Part shown: positions 27,273-35,101 of the stretch, one piece after another
How positions within the stretch are numbered: the first letter of the stretch is position 1
Layout: each line of letters opens with the position of its first letter
NCBI RefSeq assembly: GCF_022921095.1
Contig: NZ_CP095053.1
Location: 4,816,501-4,880,500 of the forward strand
Source: Hymenobacter aerilatus
GTDB lineage: Bacteria; Bacteroidota; Bacteroidia; Cytophagales; Hymenobacteraceae
Direction of reading: 5' to 3'
Length of the DNA stretch: 64,000 nucleotides
Position numbers and translations under genes: made by a program
Notes under the pieces: generated by a model
What the model was told of the DNA's origin: nothing
The model's database searches: none
Seen by the model: the letters and a program-made list of their open reading frames with translations, nothing else

Positions 27273-27310
27273 TAAGCGCCTCAGCCGGGTAGGCTGAGGC
27301 GCTTATTGCT
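27273..27310 (+). terminator. Terminator between the convergent M28 and DUF4260 genes
   Basis: A perfect 14-bp stem (27273-27286 with 27292-27305), 5-base loop, followed by TTGCTTTT on the plus strand. Confidence 0.7.
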
Positions 27311-27311
27311 T

Positions 27312-27680
27312 TTAGGCGGCTGCAGAGACCCTCTGGCCGAGGTTTTCCAGGTGCGTATCTTTAAAACCGGAAGAATATTTCAGGCCGTAGCCCAGCAGCC
27401 GATCAAAGGCAGAATGAAACAGCAGGACACTACCCGCTAGCAGCCACAACGGCTGACCCAGTAGCCAGCCTGCCAAGCTAATGGTTATTGCCAAGGCTTT
27501 GTGATGCAGTAGATTATACGCGAAAGCGCCCGCGCGCGGACCAGCCAAATAGCCCAGCATGCTCAGGTCGGGCACCAAGAACAGCGCTGGTAGCCACCAC
27601 CACGCGTAGGGTAGGTGAGCAAATATGAGCGTAGCAGCCAATAGCTCGGCTAGTTCCTCTAGTTTCAGCAGCTTTTTCAT
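27312..27680 (-). CDS. DUF4260 family membrane protein
   Basis: A 122-residue protein with four hydrophobic segments and the blocks LPALFLVPDLSMLGYL, AYNLLHHKALAI and FDRLLGYGLKYSSGFKDTH, which match DUF4260. The conserved Asp and His residues in and near the membrane suggest a metal site, but no function is established. It follows the Crp/Fnr gene on the same strand after about 70 bases. Confidence 0.85.
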   Translation of the reverse strand: MKKLLKLEELAELLAATLIFAHLPYAWWWLPALFLVPDLSMLGYLAGPRAGAFAYNLLHHKALAITISLAGWLLGQPLWLLAGSVLLFHSAFDRLLGYGLKYSSGFKDTHLENLGQRVSAAA

Positions 27681-27748
27681 GGGATGAGTTGTTTACAGTG
27701 AACATCCCAAAGGTCAGACTTCGGCTTGCCTGAAATCGTTAACAAACG

Positions 27749-28342
27749 CTAAGAAATTCGTTCATCTCCAGCCTGGAGCCGTGCCCGGATGCGGCTCAGC
27801 GTCACGGGCGTAACCCCCAGGTAAGAGGCAATGTACTGCTGCGGAATCCGTTCCAGAATCTTGGTTTTATGGCTGCTAAGCAATTCTACATATCGTTGCT
27901 CAGCGCTGAGTAGAAGCTGTTCCGCCAAGCGGGCATCGGTGCCTAGGAGGTGATACTCAGCCATAAGCCGCCCAAATCGCTCATACACCGGGTACTGGTC
28001 ATACAGGTCACGCAGTACGGCGTAGGGAAGAACTGCTATTTCTGTGGGGACTAGCGCCTCAATACCAAACGGGCTAACCTGACCAGTAAGGCAACTCAGA
28101 TAAGAAGCCATCAGGTGGTTCTCGAAAAAGAAATACGTAGTACGTTCCTCGCCATCAGGTCGAGTGTAAAAAAGCCGGCAGGTGCCTGTGAGCACCAAGG
28201 CCACATCCGACGACGGCTGCCCCTGCACAACGAAGGATTGACGACGCGGCAAGTGGCGCTGACTAAGTGAAGCGGCCAAAGGCGCCCATTCTGCATCCGT
28301 GAGTGATACAAACCGGTGGATGTAGGTGCGCAGTGGGTGCAT
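27749..28342 (-). CDS. Crp/Fnr family transcriptional regulator
   Basis: A 197-residue regulator with an N-terminal cyclic-nucleotide-binding-like beta-roll (SFVVQGQPSSDVALVLTGTC) and a C-terminal helix-turn-helix whose recognition segment is IASYLGVTPVTLSRIRARL. It lacks Fnr-type cysteine clusters. Such proteins in Bacteroidota often control the neighbouring gene, here DUF4260, but the target is not shown by the sequence. Confidence 0.87.
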   Translation of the reverse strand: MHPLRTYIHRFVSLTDAEWAPLAASLSQRHLPRRQSFVVQGQPSSDVALVLTGTCRLFYTRPDGEERTTYFFFENHLMASYLSCLTGQVSPFGIEALVPTEIAVLPYAVLRDLYDQYPVYERFGRLMAEYHLLGTDARLAEQLLLSAEQRYVELLSSHKTKILERIPQQYIASYLGVTPVTLSRIRARLQAGDERIS

Positions 28343-28364
28343 GAGGTGTAGGTTCTCTCGCAGT

Positions 28365-29267
28365 TTACAGGTATAGCAACTGTACTCCGTTCGCCTCGAC
28401 GACTAACCTTGCCCGGCGCCCTACTACCAGTGCCATATTTTCGGGCTCGTGACCAACGGGAAAGCCGTACGCCACCGGAAAATCGTATTTGCTGGCGTAA
28501 GTCGCAATGATTTCTTCGGGCGTTTGCCCGAAAGGTACCGTGTTATCCTGGGGGGCTGAGAAATGGCCGACCACCAGCCCCGTCAGATTACGCAGCTTGC
28601 CGGTGCGGTCGAGGTGCACCAGCATCCGGTCGATGCTGTAGAGGTATTCCTCTACGTCTTCCAGAAACAAGATGCGGCCAGCCGTAGAAACATCGGAAGC
28701 GGTGCCAGCAATGGTCTGGAGCATGCTAAGGTTGCCGCCTACCAGCTCGCCTTCGGCAGTACCTAGGCGGTTGAACGGGTGCGCAGGCACAGCGTACGAA
28801 ACCGGCTCCCCAAACAGCGTGCGCCGTAAGCTTTCCAACGATGCCTCGCCACCCGGTTGGTGAAACAGCAGCGGCATCACGCCGTGAATGCTCGCGTGGC
28901 CTAGCGCCAGCAAATGGCAATTTAGGGCCGTGATGTCGCTGAAGCCGGCTACCCATTTGGGATGAGTGGCAAAGTTGGAAAAGTCTACTTGGTCAAGGAT
29001 GCGGGTGGTGCCGTAGCCGCCCCGCGCCACCAAAATGGCGCGGATATCGGGGCGGTCCAGCATCTCTTGCAGGTCCTGCCGCCGCACTTCATCGGAGCCG
29101 CCAAACTGGTGCTGTGCCACGTTAGTCGAGGCGCCCAATACTACCTCCAGCCCCCAGGTAGTGAGGGTTTCTACGGCGGCGGCTAGTTCTTCGTGCGAGG
29201 CTTTGCGAGCAGTGCACACAATGGCTACTCGGTCGCCGGGGTGTAGGGCAGGAGGGAGGGTAGGCAT
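28365..29267 (-). CDS. LD-carboxypeptidase (peptidase family S66)
   Basis: A 300-residue cytoplasmic enzyme that trims the terminal D-Ala from murein tetrapeptides during peptidoglycan recycling. The S66 motifs are present: VARGGYGTTRILDQVDF, the nucleophile Ser in VAGFSDITAL, the Glu in FLEDVEEYLYSIDRML and the His in FPVGHEPENMAL. The start at 29267 (MPTLPPALHPGDRV) is preferred to 29291. It is 22 bases upstream of the Crp/Fnr gene and probably shares its transcript. Confidence 0.88.
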   Translation of the reverse strand: MPTLPPALHPGDRVAIVCTARKASHEELAAAVETLTTWGLEVVLGASTNVAQHQFGGSDEVRRQDLQEMLDRPDIRAILVARGGYGTTRILDQVDFSNFATHPKWVAGFSDITALNCHLLALGHASIHGVMPLLFHQPGGEASLESLRRTLFGEPVSYAVPAHPFNRLGTAEGELVGGNLSMLQTIAGTASDVSTAGRILFLEDVEEYLYSIDRMLVHLDRTGKLRNLTGLVVGHFSAPQDNTVPFGQTPEEIIATYASKYDFPVAYGFPVGHEPENMALVVGRRARLVVEANGVQLLYL

Positions 29268-29328
29268 AGGGTAGGAGGTAGTTGAGCGCAAACCTACTCA
29301 ACAAAATTCGCTACTGATATAGAGTAGC

Positions 29329-30360
29329 CTAGGCCAGCGCGGAGGCATAAAACTGCGCCAGGTGATGTGCAATCTGCTCTACCTCTATCAAGAAACCATC
29401 GTGCCCGTAGCGCGAAACCATTTCGGCATACGTAGCGCCCGGAATGTGCTGCGCTAGGAACTGCTGCTCGCTAGGCGGAAACAACACATCCGAGGAAATG
29501 CCGAGCACCAGCGTATGCGCCCTAATACAGGCCAGTGCAGCAGCGGTACCTCCCCGGCCTCGGCCTAGGTTGTGCGAGTCCATCGCCCGCGACAAGGTTA
29601 CGTAAGAGTAGGCATCGAAGCGGGCGGAGAGTTTCTGGCCTTGGTAGCGTTGGTAAGCACTAGCGCGGAAATCGGTGAGCTTGTCGTCGGTTTCCTCCTG
29701 CTGGGTGTGGCCGTAGGCGGCGTAGGTGCGGTAGCTGAGCAGCGCCATGGCCCGGGCCGCCTGCAAACCAGCTTGGCCGCCCTCGGGGGCGCCCGCATGG
29801 TAGGTAGGATCGGCCAGGATAGCCATGCGCTGCGCTTCATTGAAGGCAATTCCCCAGGGCGAATGCCGGGCGCTGGTAGCCAGCACCACCAAATGCTCAA
29901 ACAAAGCGGGCTGCTGCACGGCCCACTCCAGCGCTTGGTGCCCGCCCAGCGAACCACCAATCAGCGTATGAATTTGCCGGATGCCCAAGTGCTGCCGAAG
30001 CAAGTCGTGAGCTGCTACCTGGTCACGAATAGTAAGGAGGGGAAACGCTTGGAAGGGTGCTGGCGCACCCGGCACGGACGGGGTGAGTGGCCCCGTGGAG
30101 CCGTAGCAGGAGCCCAGCACATTGGCGCACACGATAAACCAATCGGCCGGGTCGTAGTAAAAGCCCGCGCCAAACAAACCAGGCCACCACGTCAGCACGT
30201 CGGCGTTGGCCGTGAGGGCGTGGCACACCCACACTACATTGGTGCCAGTGGCATTCAGCGTGCCATACGTGCAATAAGATACCTGTACCTGGGGTAGGGA
30301 GGCGCCACTTTCTAATGAAAAAGGCCCGGGTGATAAAAAAAGGTGGGTTGAATCCTCCAT
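29329..30360 (-). CDS. metX: Homoserine O-acetyltransferase
   Basis: An alpha/beta-hydrolase-fold enzyme of 343 residues that acetylates homoserine with acetyl-CoA in methionine synthesis. It shows YCTYGTLNATGTNVVWVCHAL, NVLGSCYGSTGP, the nucleophile elbow IGGSLGGHQALEW, and the later catalytic Asp (SSDVLFPP) and His (SRYGHDGFLIE). The ATG at 30360 is used; earlier codons lack homology. It lies downstream of metY on the same strand, with a structured 270-base gap. Confidence 0.93.
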   Translation of the reverse strand: MEDSTHLFLSPGPFSLESGASLPQVQVSYCTYGTLNATGTNVVWVCHALTANADVLTWWPGLFGAGFYYDPADWFIVCANVLGSCYGSTGPLTPSVPGAPAPFQAFPLLTIRDQVAAHDLLRQHLGIRQIHTLIGGSLGGHQALEWAVQQPALFEHLVVLATSARHSPWGIAFNEAQRMAILADPTYHAGAPEGGQAGLQAARAMALLSYRTYAAYGHTQQEETDDKLTDFRASAYQRYQGQKLSARFDAYSYVTLSRAMDSHNLGRGRGGTAAALACIRAHTLVLGISSDVLFPPSEQQFLAQHIPGATYAEMVSRYGHDGFLIEVEQIAHHLAQFYASALA

Positions 30361-30440
30361 AAAACGCGAAAAGCAGGCAGTGGTACCAGCCGCCTCATTG
30401 CGACTGGTACGCACTTCCTGCGTATAGGATGTACCTCAAA

Positions 30441-30510
30441 TTGGAGCCGGTGCCGGGGTCACGTTTAAAAGTCCCACCCCAAAAACAAAACCCAGCCGGC
30501 ACCGGACCAA
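30441..30510 (-). other. Long-range stem in the metX leader
   Basis: Positions 30441-30456 and 30496-30510 form an inverted repeat (ccggtgccgg with ccggcaccgg, extended outward by ttgg/ccaa around a small mismatch), closing a loop of about 40 bases upstream of metX. No T-run follows. It may be a leader structure of metX; I do not recognise a riboswitch class. Confidence 0.45.
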
Positions 30511-30530
30511 TTAGATTGTCAAAGCCTCTT

Positions 30531-30619
30531 GGCTGTCATACTGAGCTTGTCGAAGCATCTCTACCGCTTCGTTGAAATATATTTAGTAGAGATGCTTCGA
30601 CAAGCTCAGCATGACAGCC
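30531..30619. repeat. 34-bp inverted repeat of the GTCATGCTGAGCTTGTCGAAG family
   Basis: Arms 30531-30564 and 30586-30619 are complementary over 34 bp with one mismatch, around a 21-base AT-rich spacer. It lies between the metY stop and metX. Related single elements occur at 26168 and 59070, so this looks like a mobile or dispersed intergenic palindrome. Confidence 0.75.
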
Positions 30620-30630
30620 TGGATTAATCT

Positions 30631-32010
30631 CTAGACCTCTAGCGGCTGCACGTGCTCCTTCTCAGGCTTCTGCAGCGCCTCCTCCGACTCGTCGGGGGTA
30701 GCCAGGTTTTTCACTGCGTCGAAGGCTTGTTGCAGGTCGCCTTTGATATCCTCGAAATGCTCGATGCCCACCGACAGGCGCAGGGAGGTAGGCGTTACGC
30801 CCGCGGCCAGTTGCTCTTCTTCCGACAGCTGCTGGTGCGTAGTGGCCGAAGGCTGAATGATGAGCGTTTTGGCGTCACCTACGTTGGCCAAGTGGCTTAT
30901 CAGCTTCAAGTTGTCGATAAACTGAGTGGCTGTTTCCTTGGAGCCCTTAATGCTGAAGGTGAGCACGCCGCCCGCGCCTTTGGGCAGGTATTTTTGCGCC
31001 AGTGGGTAGTAGGGGCTGCTTTGCAGACCAGGGTAATTCACCGACTCTACCTGTGGGTGCTGCTCCAGCCAGTTCGCAATTTTCAGGGTGTTTTCTACGG
31101 TGCGGTCTACGCGCAGGCTCAGGGTTTCCAGACCAATCAGCAGCTGCCAGGAGTTGAAGGGACTGATGGCCGGACCAAAGTCGCGCAGGCCTTCTACCCG
31201 TGCCCGAATAGCGAAGGCAATGTTGCCGAACGGCCCGCCTACCCCAAACACGTCGTTGAATACCAGACCGTGGTAGCCATCTGAGGGCTCCGTGAACTGC
31301 GGAAACTTACCGTTGCCGAAGTCATACTTGCCGCCGTCTACAATCACGCCACCAATGCTGGTGCCGTGGCCGCCAATCCACTTCGTGGCTGATTCTACCA
31401 CGATGTGCGCGCCGTGCTCCAGAGGACGGAACAGGTAGCCGCCCGCCCCGAAGGTGTTGTCTACCACCACAGGCAGGTCGTGCTTCTGGGCAATAGCCGT
31501 AATCTTCTCGAAATCTGGAACGCTGAAGCTGGGGTTGCCAATGGTTTCCAGGTAGATAGCCTTGGTTTTGTCGTCAATCAGCTTCTCAAACTCCTCGGGT
31601 TTGTCGCCATCAGCAAAACGCGCTTCAATACCTAGGCGCTTAAAGGCTACCTTGAACTGATTGTAGGTGCCACCATAGAGGTAAGTGGTGCTTACAAAGT
31701 TGTCGCCAGCCTGCAGGATGTTGTTGAGCGCAATGAACTGCGCCGCTTGGCCCGATCCTACTGCCACGGCTGCTACACCGCCTTCCAAAGCCGCCACGCG
31801 CTGCTCAAACACGTCGGTGGTAGGGTTCATTAGGCGGGTGTAGATATTGCCGAACTCCTTCAGCGCAAACAGGTTAGCACCGTGCTCCGCGTTTTTGAAC
31901 ACGTAGGAAGTAGTCTGGTACAGCGGCACAGCACGGGCGCCTGTGGTAGGGTCGGGCTGTTGGCCAGCGTGGAGTTGGAGAGTTTCGAAGTGGAAGTTTT
32001 GCGTAGACAT
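30631..32010 (-). CDS. metY: O-acetylhomoserine sulfhydrylase (aminocarboxypropyltransferase)
   Basis: PLP enzyme of the Cys/Met metabolism family, 459 residues, replacing the acetyl group of O-acetylhomoserine with sulfide (or methanethiol). The start at 32010 gives MSTQNFHFETLQLHAGQQPD. Family blocks: TTSYVFKNAEHGANLFAL, VVVDNTFGAGGYLFRPLEHG, and the PLP Lys in ESATKWIGGHGTSIGG; the C-terminus has LRLSVGIEHFED. A SAM riboswitch upstream and metX downstream agree with methionine synthesis. Confidence 0.94.
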   Translation of the reverse strand: MSTQNFHFETLQLHAGQQPDPTTGARAVPLYQTTSYVFKNAEHGANLFALKEFGNIYTRLMNPTTDVFEQRVAALEGGVAAVAVGSGQAAQFIALNNILQAGDNFVSTTYLYGGTYNQFKVAFKRLGIEARFADGDKPEEFEKLIDDKTKAIYLETIGNPSFSVPDFEKITAIAQKHDLPVVVDNTFGAGGYLFRPLEHGAHIVVESATKWIGGHGTSIGGVIVDGGKYDFGNGKFPQFTEPSDGYHGLVFNDVFGVGGPFGNIAFAIRARVEGLRDFGPAISPFNSWQLLIGLETLSLRVDRTVENTLKIANWLEQHPQVESVNYPGLQSSPYYPLAQKYLPKGAGGVLTFSIKGSKETATQFIDNLKLISHLANVGDAKTLIIQPSATTHQQLSEEEQLAAGVTPTSLRLSVGIEHFEDIKGDLQQAFDAVKNLATPDESEEALQKPEKEHVQPLEV

Positions 32011-32355
32011 ATGGAAAACGAAAAAACGAGTCAGAAGAAAAAGATAAGCAGGGTAGGAAACTCCAGGGGCTGTCGGAGCCGGGCCAGGAACACGGCAGGG
32101 CGCGTGTCGGAAGAGATGGGCAGCTGGTGCGCAGGGCAACCAGCAGCATGCTGGCCAAGAAAAGAGCGATGCGCGCTACGGCAGCATCAAGAAAAAGCTA
32201 CATCCAACAACCCCAACACATTCGCATTCGCGCCGGTGCTGCAGTGGCAGCCCGCGAAACGGAAGAACCCACAGCGCATTCGGGACGCAAGGAAGCGGCC
32301 AGGGCGTGTGGGTAGGTAGAGATAAAGTCGGAAGAAAGCAACATGTGGTACTCAA
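32011..32355 (-). other. Long metY leader between riboswitch and start codon
   Basis: About 345 bases without an assigned gene. It holds a 12-base palindrome CCAGCATGCTGG and a GCTGGT/ACCAGC hairpin near 32120-32155, and a short hydrophobic, Cys-containing frame (MLLVALRTSCP) that runs on into the metY reading region in another frame. These could form the expression platform or a leader peptide; neither is proven. Confidence 0.35.
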
Positions 32356-32470
32356 GGTTATAGTTCCCACCGGCAATACGCCAAGCGGGCAGGAATTGGC
32401 ACCTGTCGCGCTGCTGCGGATGGTTGCCAGTGGGTCAGGGAGCCTGTTCTCTCGCCACTTCTGTATAAAT
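32356..32470 (-). promoter_or_regulatory. SAM-I (S-box) riboswitch in the metY leader
   Basis: On the minus strand the S-box core is readable in order: P1 5' strand UUAUA (32468-32464), P2 AGUGG with kink-turn GAGAGAAC, CCCUGACCCACU, the invariant GCAACC, P3 closing at AGGUGC, the J3/4 segment CAAUUCC, a 9-bp P4 (CCCGCU-GGC with GCC-GGUGGG), and the P1 3' strand UAUAA (32362-32358). SAM binding should lower metY expression. The leader to the metY ATG is about 350 bases; the expression platform was not identified. Confidence 0.85.
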
Positions 32471-32473
32471 CTC

Positions 32474-32503
32474 AAAAAAACTACCCCAGCGTGTTGGGGG
32501 AGT
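32474..32503 (-). terminator. Terminator-like hairpin between the metY promoter and its riboswitch
   Basis: Minus-strand stem ACUcCCCCA with UGGGGuAGU (one mismatch) and a 6-base loop is followed by seven T. It lies only a few bases upstream of the riboswitch P1 helix. Confidence 0.6.
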
Positions 32504-32519
32504 ACCGAGTTGGTGGTTG

Positions 32520-32549
32520 CAAATGTAAAGGCAGAATTTTGAAATCCAA
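32520..32549 (-). promoter_or_regulatory. Promoter of the SAM riboswitch-metY transcript
   Basis: TACATTTG (32527-32520) fits TAnnTTTG, with TTG at 32549-32547, a 19-base spacer. This places the expected transcript start just upstream of the terminator-like hairpin and riboswitch. Confidence 0.65.
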
Positions 32550-32619
32550 ATTTTGACAAAAATCTTTTTGAGGCGCGTTTCTACACCAACTCTGCTGCTC
32601 TGTAGAATTCTTTACAAAG

Positions 32620-32655
32620 AAAAAAGCCGCTTCCTGTAGTCAGAAAGCGGCTTTT
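32620..32655 (-). terminator. Rho-independent terminator after the LysM gene
   Basis: A 15-bp stem with one wobble and a 4-base loop (ACTA on the minus strand) followed by a T-run, 18 bases past the LysM stop. Confidence 0.8.
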
Positions 32656-32673
32656 CAGATGGGTAGGATATGC

Positions 32674-32973
32674 TTACAGCTTGGGCAGCTGGAGCACTTG
32701 GCCTACCTCAATTTTATCGGGATTGCTACCAATGGTGTTTTTATTGGCGTCGTAGATTTGGTGCCACTTGCTGGCGTCGCCGTAGTGGTTTTTGGCAATT
32801 TTAGAGAGCGAGTCGCCGCTCACTACGGTGTATGTTTCGCCGGCCGTAGCAGCGGCAGTAGTGGTGTCGGCTTTGCTGTTGCCGAAGAAATCGGTATCGG
32901 CGTTAGGAGTTCCGGCAGCCGGAGCAACAGGCTTCTTGTCGCCTTCGTTGGAGAGGAAATCGAATAGTCCCAT
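32674..32973 (-). CDS. LysM domain protein
   Basis: A 99-residue protein without a signal peptide. Residues about 45-97 form one LysM domain: YTVVSGDSLSKIAKNHYGDA, WHQIYDANKNTI and the closing KIEVGQVLQLPKL. The N-terminal half is a flexible Ala/Thr/Asp-rich stretch that starts MGLFDFLSNEGDK. This small architecture resembles the C-terminus of the BON-LysM protein YgaU/Kbp, suggesting a peptidoglycan or K+-linked role, but that is inference. Confidence 0.88.
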   Translation of the reverse strand: MGLFDFLSNEGDKKPVAPAAGTPNADTDFFGNSKADTTTAAATAGETYTVVSGDSLSKIAKNHYGDASKWHQIYDANKNTIGSNPDKIEVGQVLQLPKL

Positions 32974-33242
32974 GATGGTGCGTGTGTTAATGGAAGAGGA
33001 GAAAACAGCTCTTGCAGACCCGCGCAGGGCAGGCCCGGGAGATAAGCTGATATGCTTACGCCCGCGCTATCAATAAGTTGTCGGGAGTGCCTGCGAGTAG
33101 TAGTAGTGCGGTTTTTGAGGCAATATCTTAACCCTTTATGAAGGGGACCGTAAGAACCGCAACAGCTTCCATTATAGCCGGTGCCGGTCTGCGCTTTGCA
33201 ACTGGCAAGGGCTACATCTCTCACTCCCAAACATCTCTTTTC

Positions 33243-33662
33243 ATGCAGACTCAACTCTCTCCCCTGCGTTACATCACCAGCCTTCTGACACTGATGGTGC
33301 TCTTTCTGGTGGCTTCTTGCGGCAACAAAGAAGGCAAAGTAGAAGGCGTAAACATGCTCTACGGCGAAAACAGCAAAACCTGGAAAACCGACAAGCAAAC
33401 CAATGCGGGCGGCGACAAAGTGAAGCAATCAGACGCAGACGAAGACCAGCGCGTGACCTTCTACGCCAATGGCCAGTACAACATGGCTTCGGGCGCACAG
33501 ACGATGAACGGCAAATACGACTTTGATCAGGCTGGCAAGACCATCACGATGACCCCCGACGGTGCCTCGCAATCTAACACGTTCAACGTAGTAACCCTTA
33601 CCGACAACAAGCTGACGCTGAAAGGCACCAGCGGCGCTGAGCTATACTTGGAAAAAGAGTAA
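33243..33662 (+). CDS. Lipocalin-like lipoprotein
   Basis: A 139-residue lipoprotein; the ATG at 33243 gives a signal ending LLTLMVLFLVASC. The mature part (KTWKTDKQTNAGG, VTFYANGQYNMASGAQTMNGKYDF, ITMTPDGASQSNTFNVVTL, LTLKGTSGAELYLE) has the repeated strand pattern of the Bacteroidota lipocalin-like families (DUF4488/DUF5004 type). Ligand unknown. A strong terminator follows. Confidence 0.75.
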   Translation: MQTQLSPLRYITSLLTLMVLFLVASCGNKEGKVEGVNMLYGENSKTWKTDKQTNAGGDKVKQSDADEDQRVTFYANGQYNMASGAQTMNGKYDFDQAGKTITMTPDGASQSNTFNVVTLTDNKLTLKGTSGAELYLEKE

Positions 33663-33681
33663 GCTCAGCAAAAGCATTCAC

Positions 33682-33718
33682 AAAAAAAGCGTTCTGCACC
33701 GAGCAGAACGCTTTTTTT
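33682..33718. terminator. Bidirectional terminator after the lipocalin-like gene
   Basis: A perfect 16-bp stem (33682-33697 with 33703-33718), 5-base loop, with A-run before and T-run after, so it can work on both strands. Confidence 0.85.
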
Positions 33719-33742
33719 ATAGGTTGATGTGTAGCTAGGTAG

Positions 33743-33774
33743 GGTGTAGAGACGCATAGTTGCGTCTCTACACC
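33743..33774. repeat. Perfect palindrome of the GTAGAGACGCA type
   Basis: A 14-bp perfect inverted repeat (33743-33756 with 33761-33774) around a 4-base loop, next to but distinct from the terminator. It has no T-run and resembles dispersed intergenic palindromes known from this phylum and from cyanobacteria. Confidence 0.55.
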
Positions 33775-33820
33775 GTGCAGACGGCTTGGAGGGATATTCC
33801 TCTTACGCCCTGCTATAACC

Positions 33821-34897
33821 TCACGCTATAACCTCGGCTGCTGCCCGCCGGCCAAACACCCGCCCTACCCACCGCGGGAGGAAAACGGCGCCAAGCACTA
33901 GGTAGAGATAATACGTGGTGATGCGATAGATCAGCACAATGAAGTTGGTCATAGTGGGCGTGCCGATGAACTTGCCGAAGAAGGTAGGGAAGGCACCCTC
34001 AGCAATGCCCGAGCCACCAGGCGTAATGGCCAGCAGCAGAATGACTTTGTAGGTGAGATTTCGGGCGAAAATCATGGCGAAATCGTGGCCCGTGACGTGG
34101 ATGAAGGCCGCAATAATGCAGCCGATAACAGCGTAGCGGGCCGTCCAGACAAAGATGGTGGAGATGATAGCGCGCAGCCAGTAGCCCGCGCCGTTGCCGC
34201 GCAGTTGGGCCGAGGCTGCCACCATTTCGGCACCGTGCTGGTAGGCGTTGCCACGCCACCGCCGCAGCATCCGCCACGAAAAGAACCGCACTAGAAACCG
34301 CCGCACCGATATAGGGTTGATAAACAGTGCGTACAGCATCAGCCCCGAGTAAAGCGATACCATGATATAACTCAGGACGAAGGCAATTTGCAGAGTCGTG
34401 ATAAGGCCGCTGTGCAGGGTTTCATCAGGATAGAGGCCCTCGCCGGCCAGCAGCACTACCAGCGGCACCAGCACCACATAGTACATATTGTCCAGCAGGG
34501 CCGTCACCATTACGTAGGCCAGGGACTTGCCCAGCGTGATGCCTTCCTTATTAAGCAGAAATGGGGCTACCGAGGTGCCGCCCACCGCCGAGGGTAGGAC
34601 GCAGGAAGCAAACTCCCAGATCATAATCACCTCCATGCTGGCCCGCCAGCTCAGCACCTTCTCCGAAATGTGCCGGATGCGGTACATGTAGCCTGCATCA
34701 CGGGCAATGAGTACGAGCAGGGTAATAAAAAGCCAGTGCAGCTTGGCGTCGGCCAGCGGGGCTAGGTCGCCGGGCTTGTAGCTGCGCCAAAACATAAAAC
34801 CCACCACACTCAGGCCCAACAGTACCGGCAGCACGATGCGCGAGGGGCGCAATTTGTGAAGCAGTTGCTGTTCCTGGGAGTCTTGGATAGTAGGCAT
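33821..34897 (-). CDS. UPF0104 / lysylphosphatidylglycerol synthase-type transmembrane protein
   Basis: A 358-residue inner-membrane protein with about eight helices. WEFASCVLPSAVGGTSVAPF, ARYAVIGCIIAAF and LLLAITPGGSGIAEGAFPTF match the flippase-like TM domain of the LPG_synthase_TM/UPF0104 family. The aminoacyl-transferase domain of MprF is absent, so lipid transport is more likely than lipid modification. It is divergent from dxs. Confidence 0.85.
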   Translation of the reverse strand: MPTIQDSQEQQLLHKLRPSRIVLPVLLGLSVVGFMFWRSYKPGDLAPLADAKLHWLFITLLVLIARDAGYMYRIRHISEKVLSWRASMEVIMIWEFASCVLPSAVGGTSVAPFLLNKEGITLGKSLAYVMVTALLDNMYYVVLVPLVVLLAGEGLYPDETLHSGLITTLQIAFVLSYIMVSLYSGLMLYALFINPISVRRFLVRFFSWRMLRRWRGNAYQHGAEMVAASAQLRGNGAGYWLRAIISTIFVWTARYAVIGCIIAAFIHVTGHDFAMIFARNLTYKVILLLAITPGGSGIAEGAFPTFFGKFIGTPTMTNFIVLIYRITTYYLYLVLGAVFLPRWVGRVFGRRAAAEVIA

Positions 34898-34999
34898 AGG
34901 GAAGCGGGTAGGAAAAACGTAAAAGTAAAGATTCTGGGCCGCCAGCAGAGGTATAGTGTCCGGACCGGGTATTGTACAACCGGCCGTTCGGAAAAGTCG

Positions 35000-35007
35000 T
35001 ACCTTTG
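35000..35007 (+). promoter_or_regulatory. Candidate -7 promoter element of dxs
   Basis: TACCTTTG, an exact TAnnTTTG match, about 95 bases before the dxs ATG. The nearest upstream TTG is 25 bases away, longer than ideal. Confidence 0.4.
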
Positions 35008-35101
35008 ACTGTTGTACGTGTTACAGCGTGCGAGTTGGGTTATTCTATAAAATCCGGCCGTTGCGCCGACGCTTCTTCTCGCCTATTCTGCTCCCTCTAC
35101 G

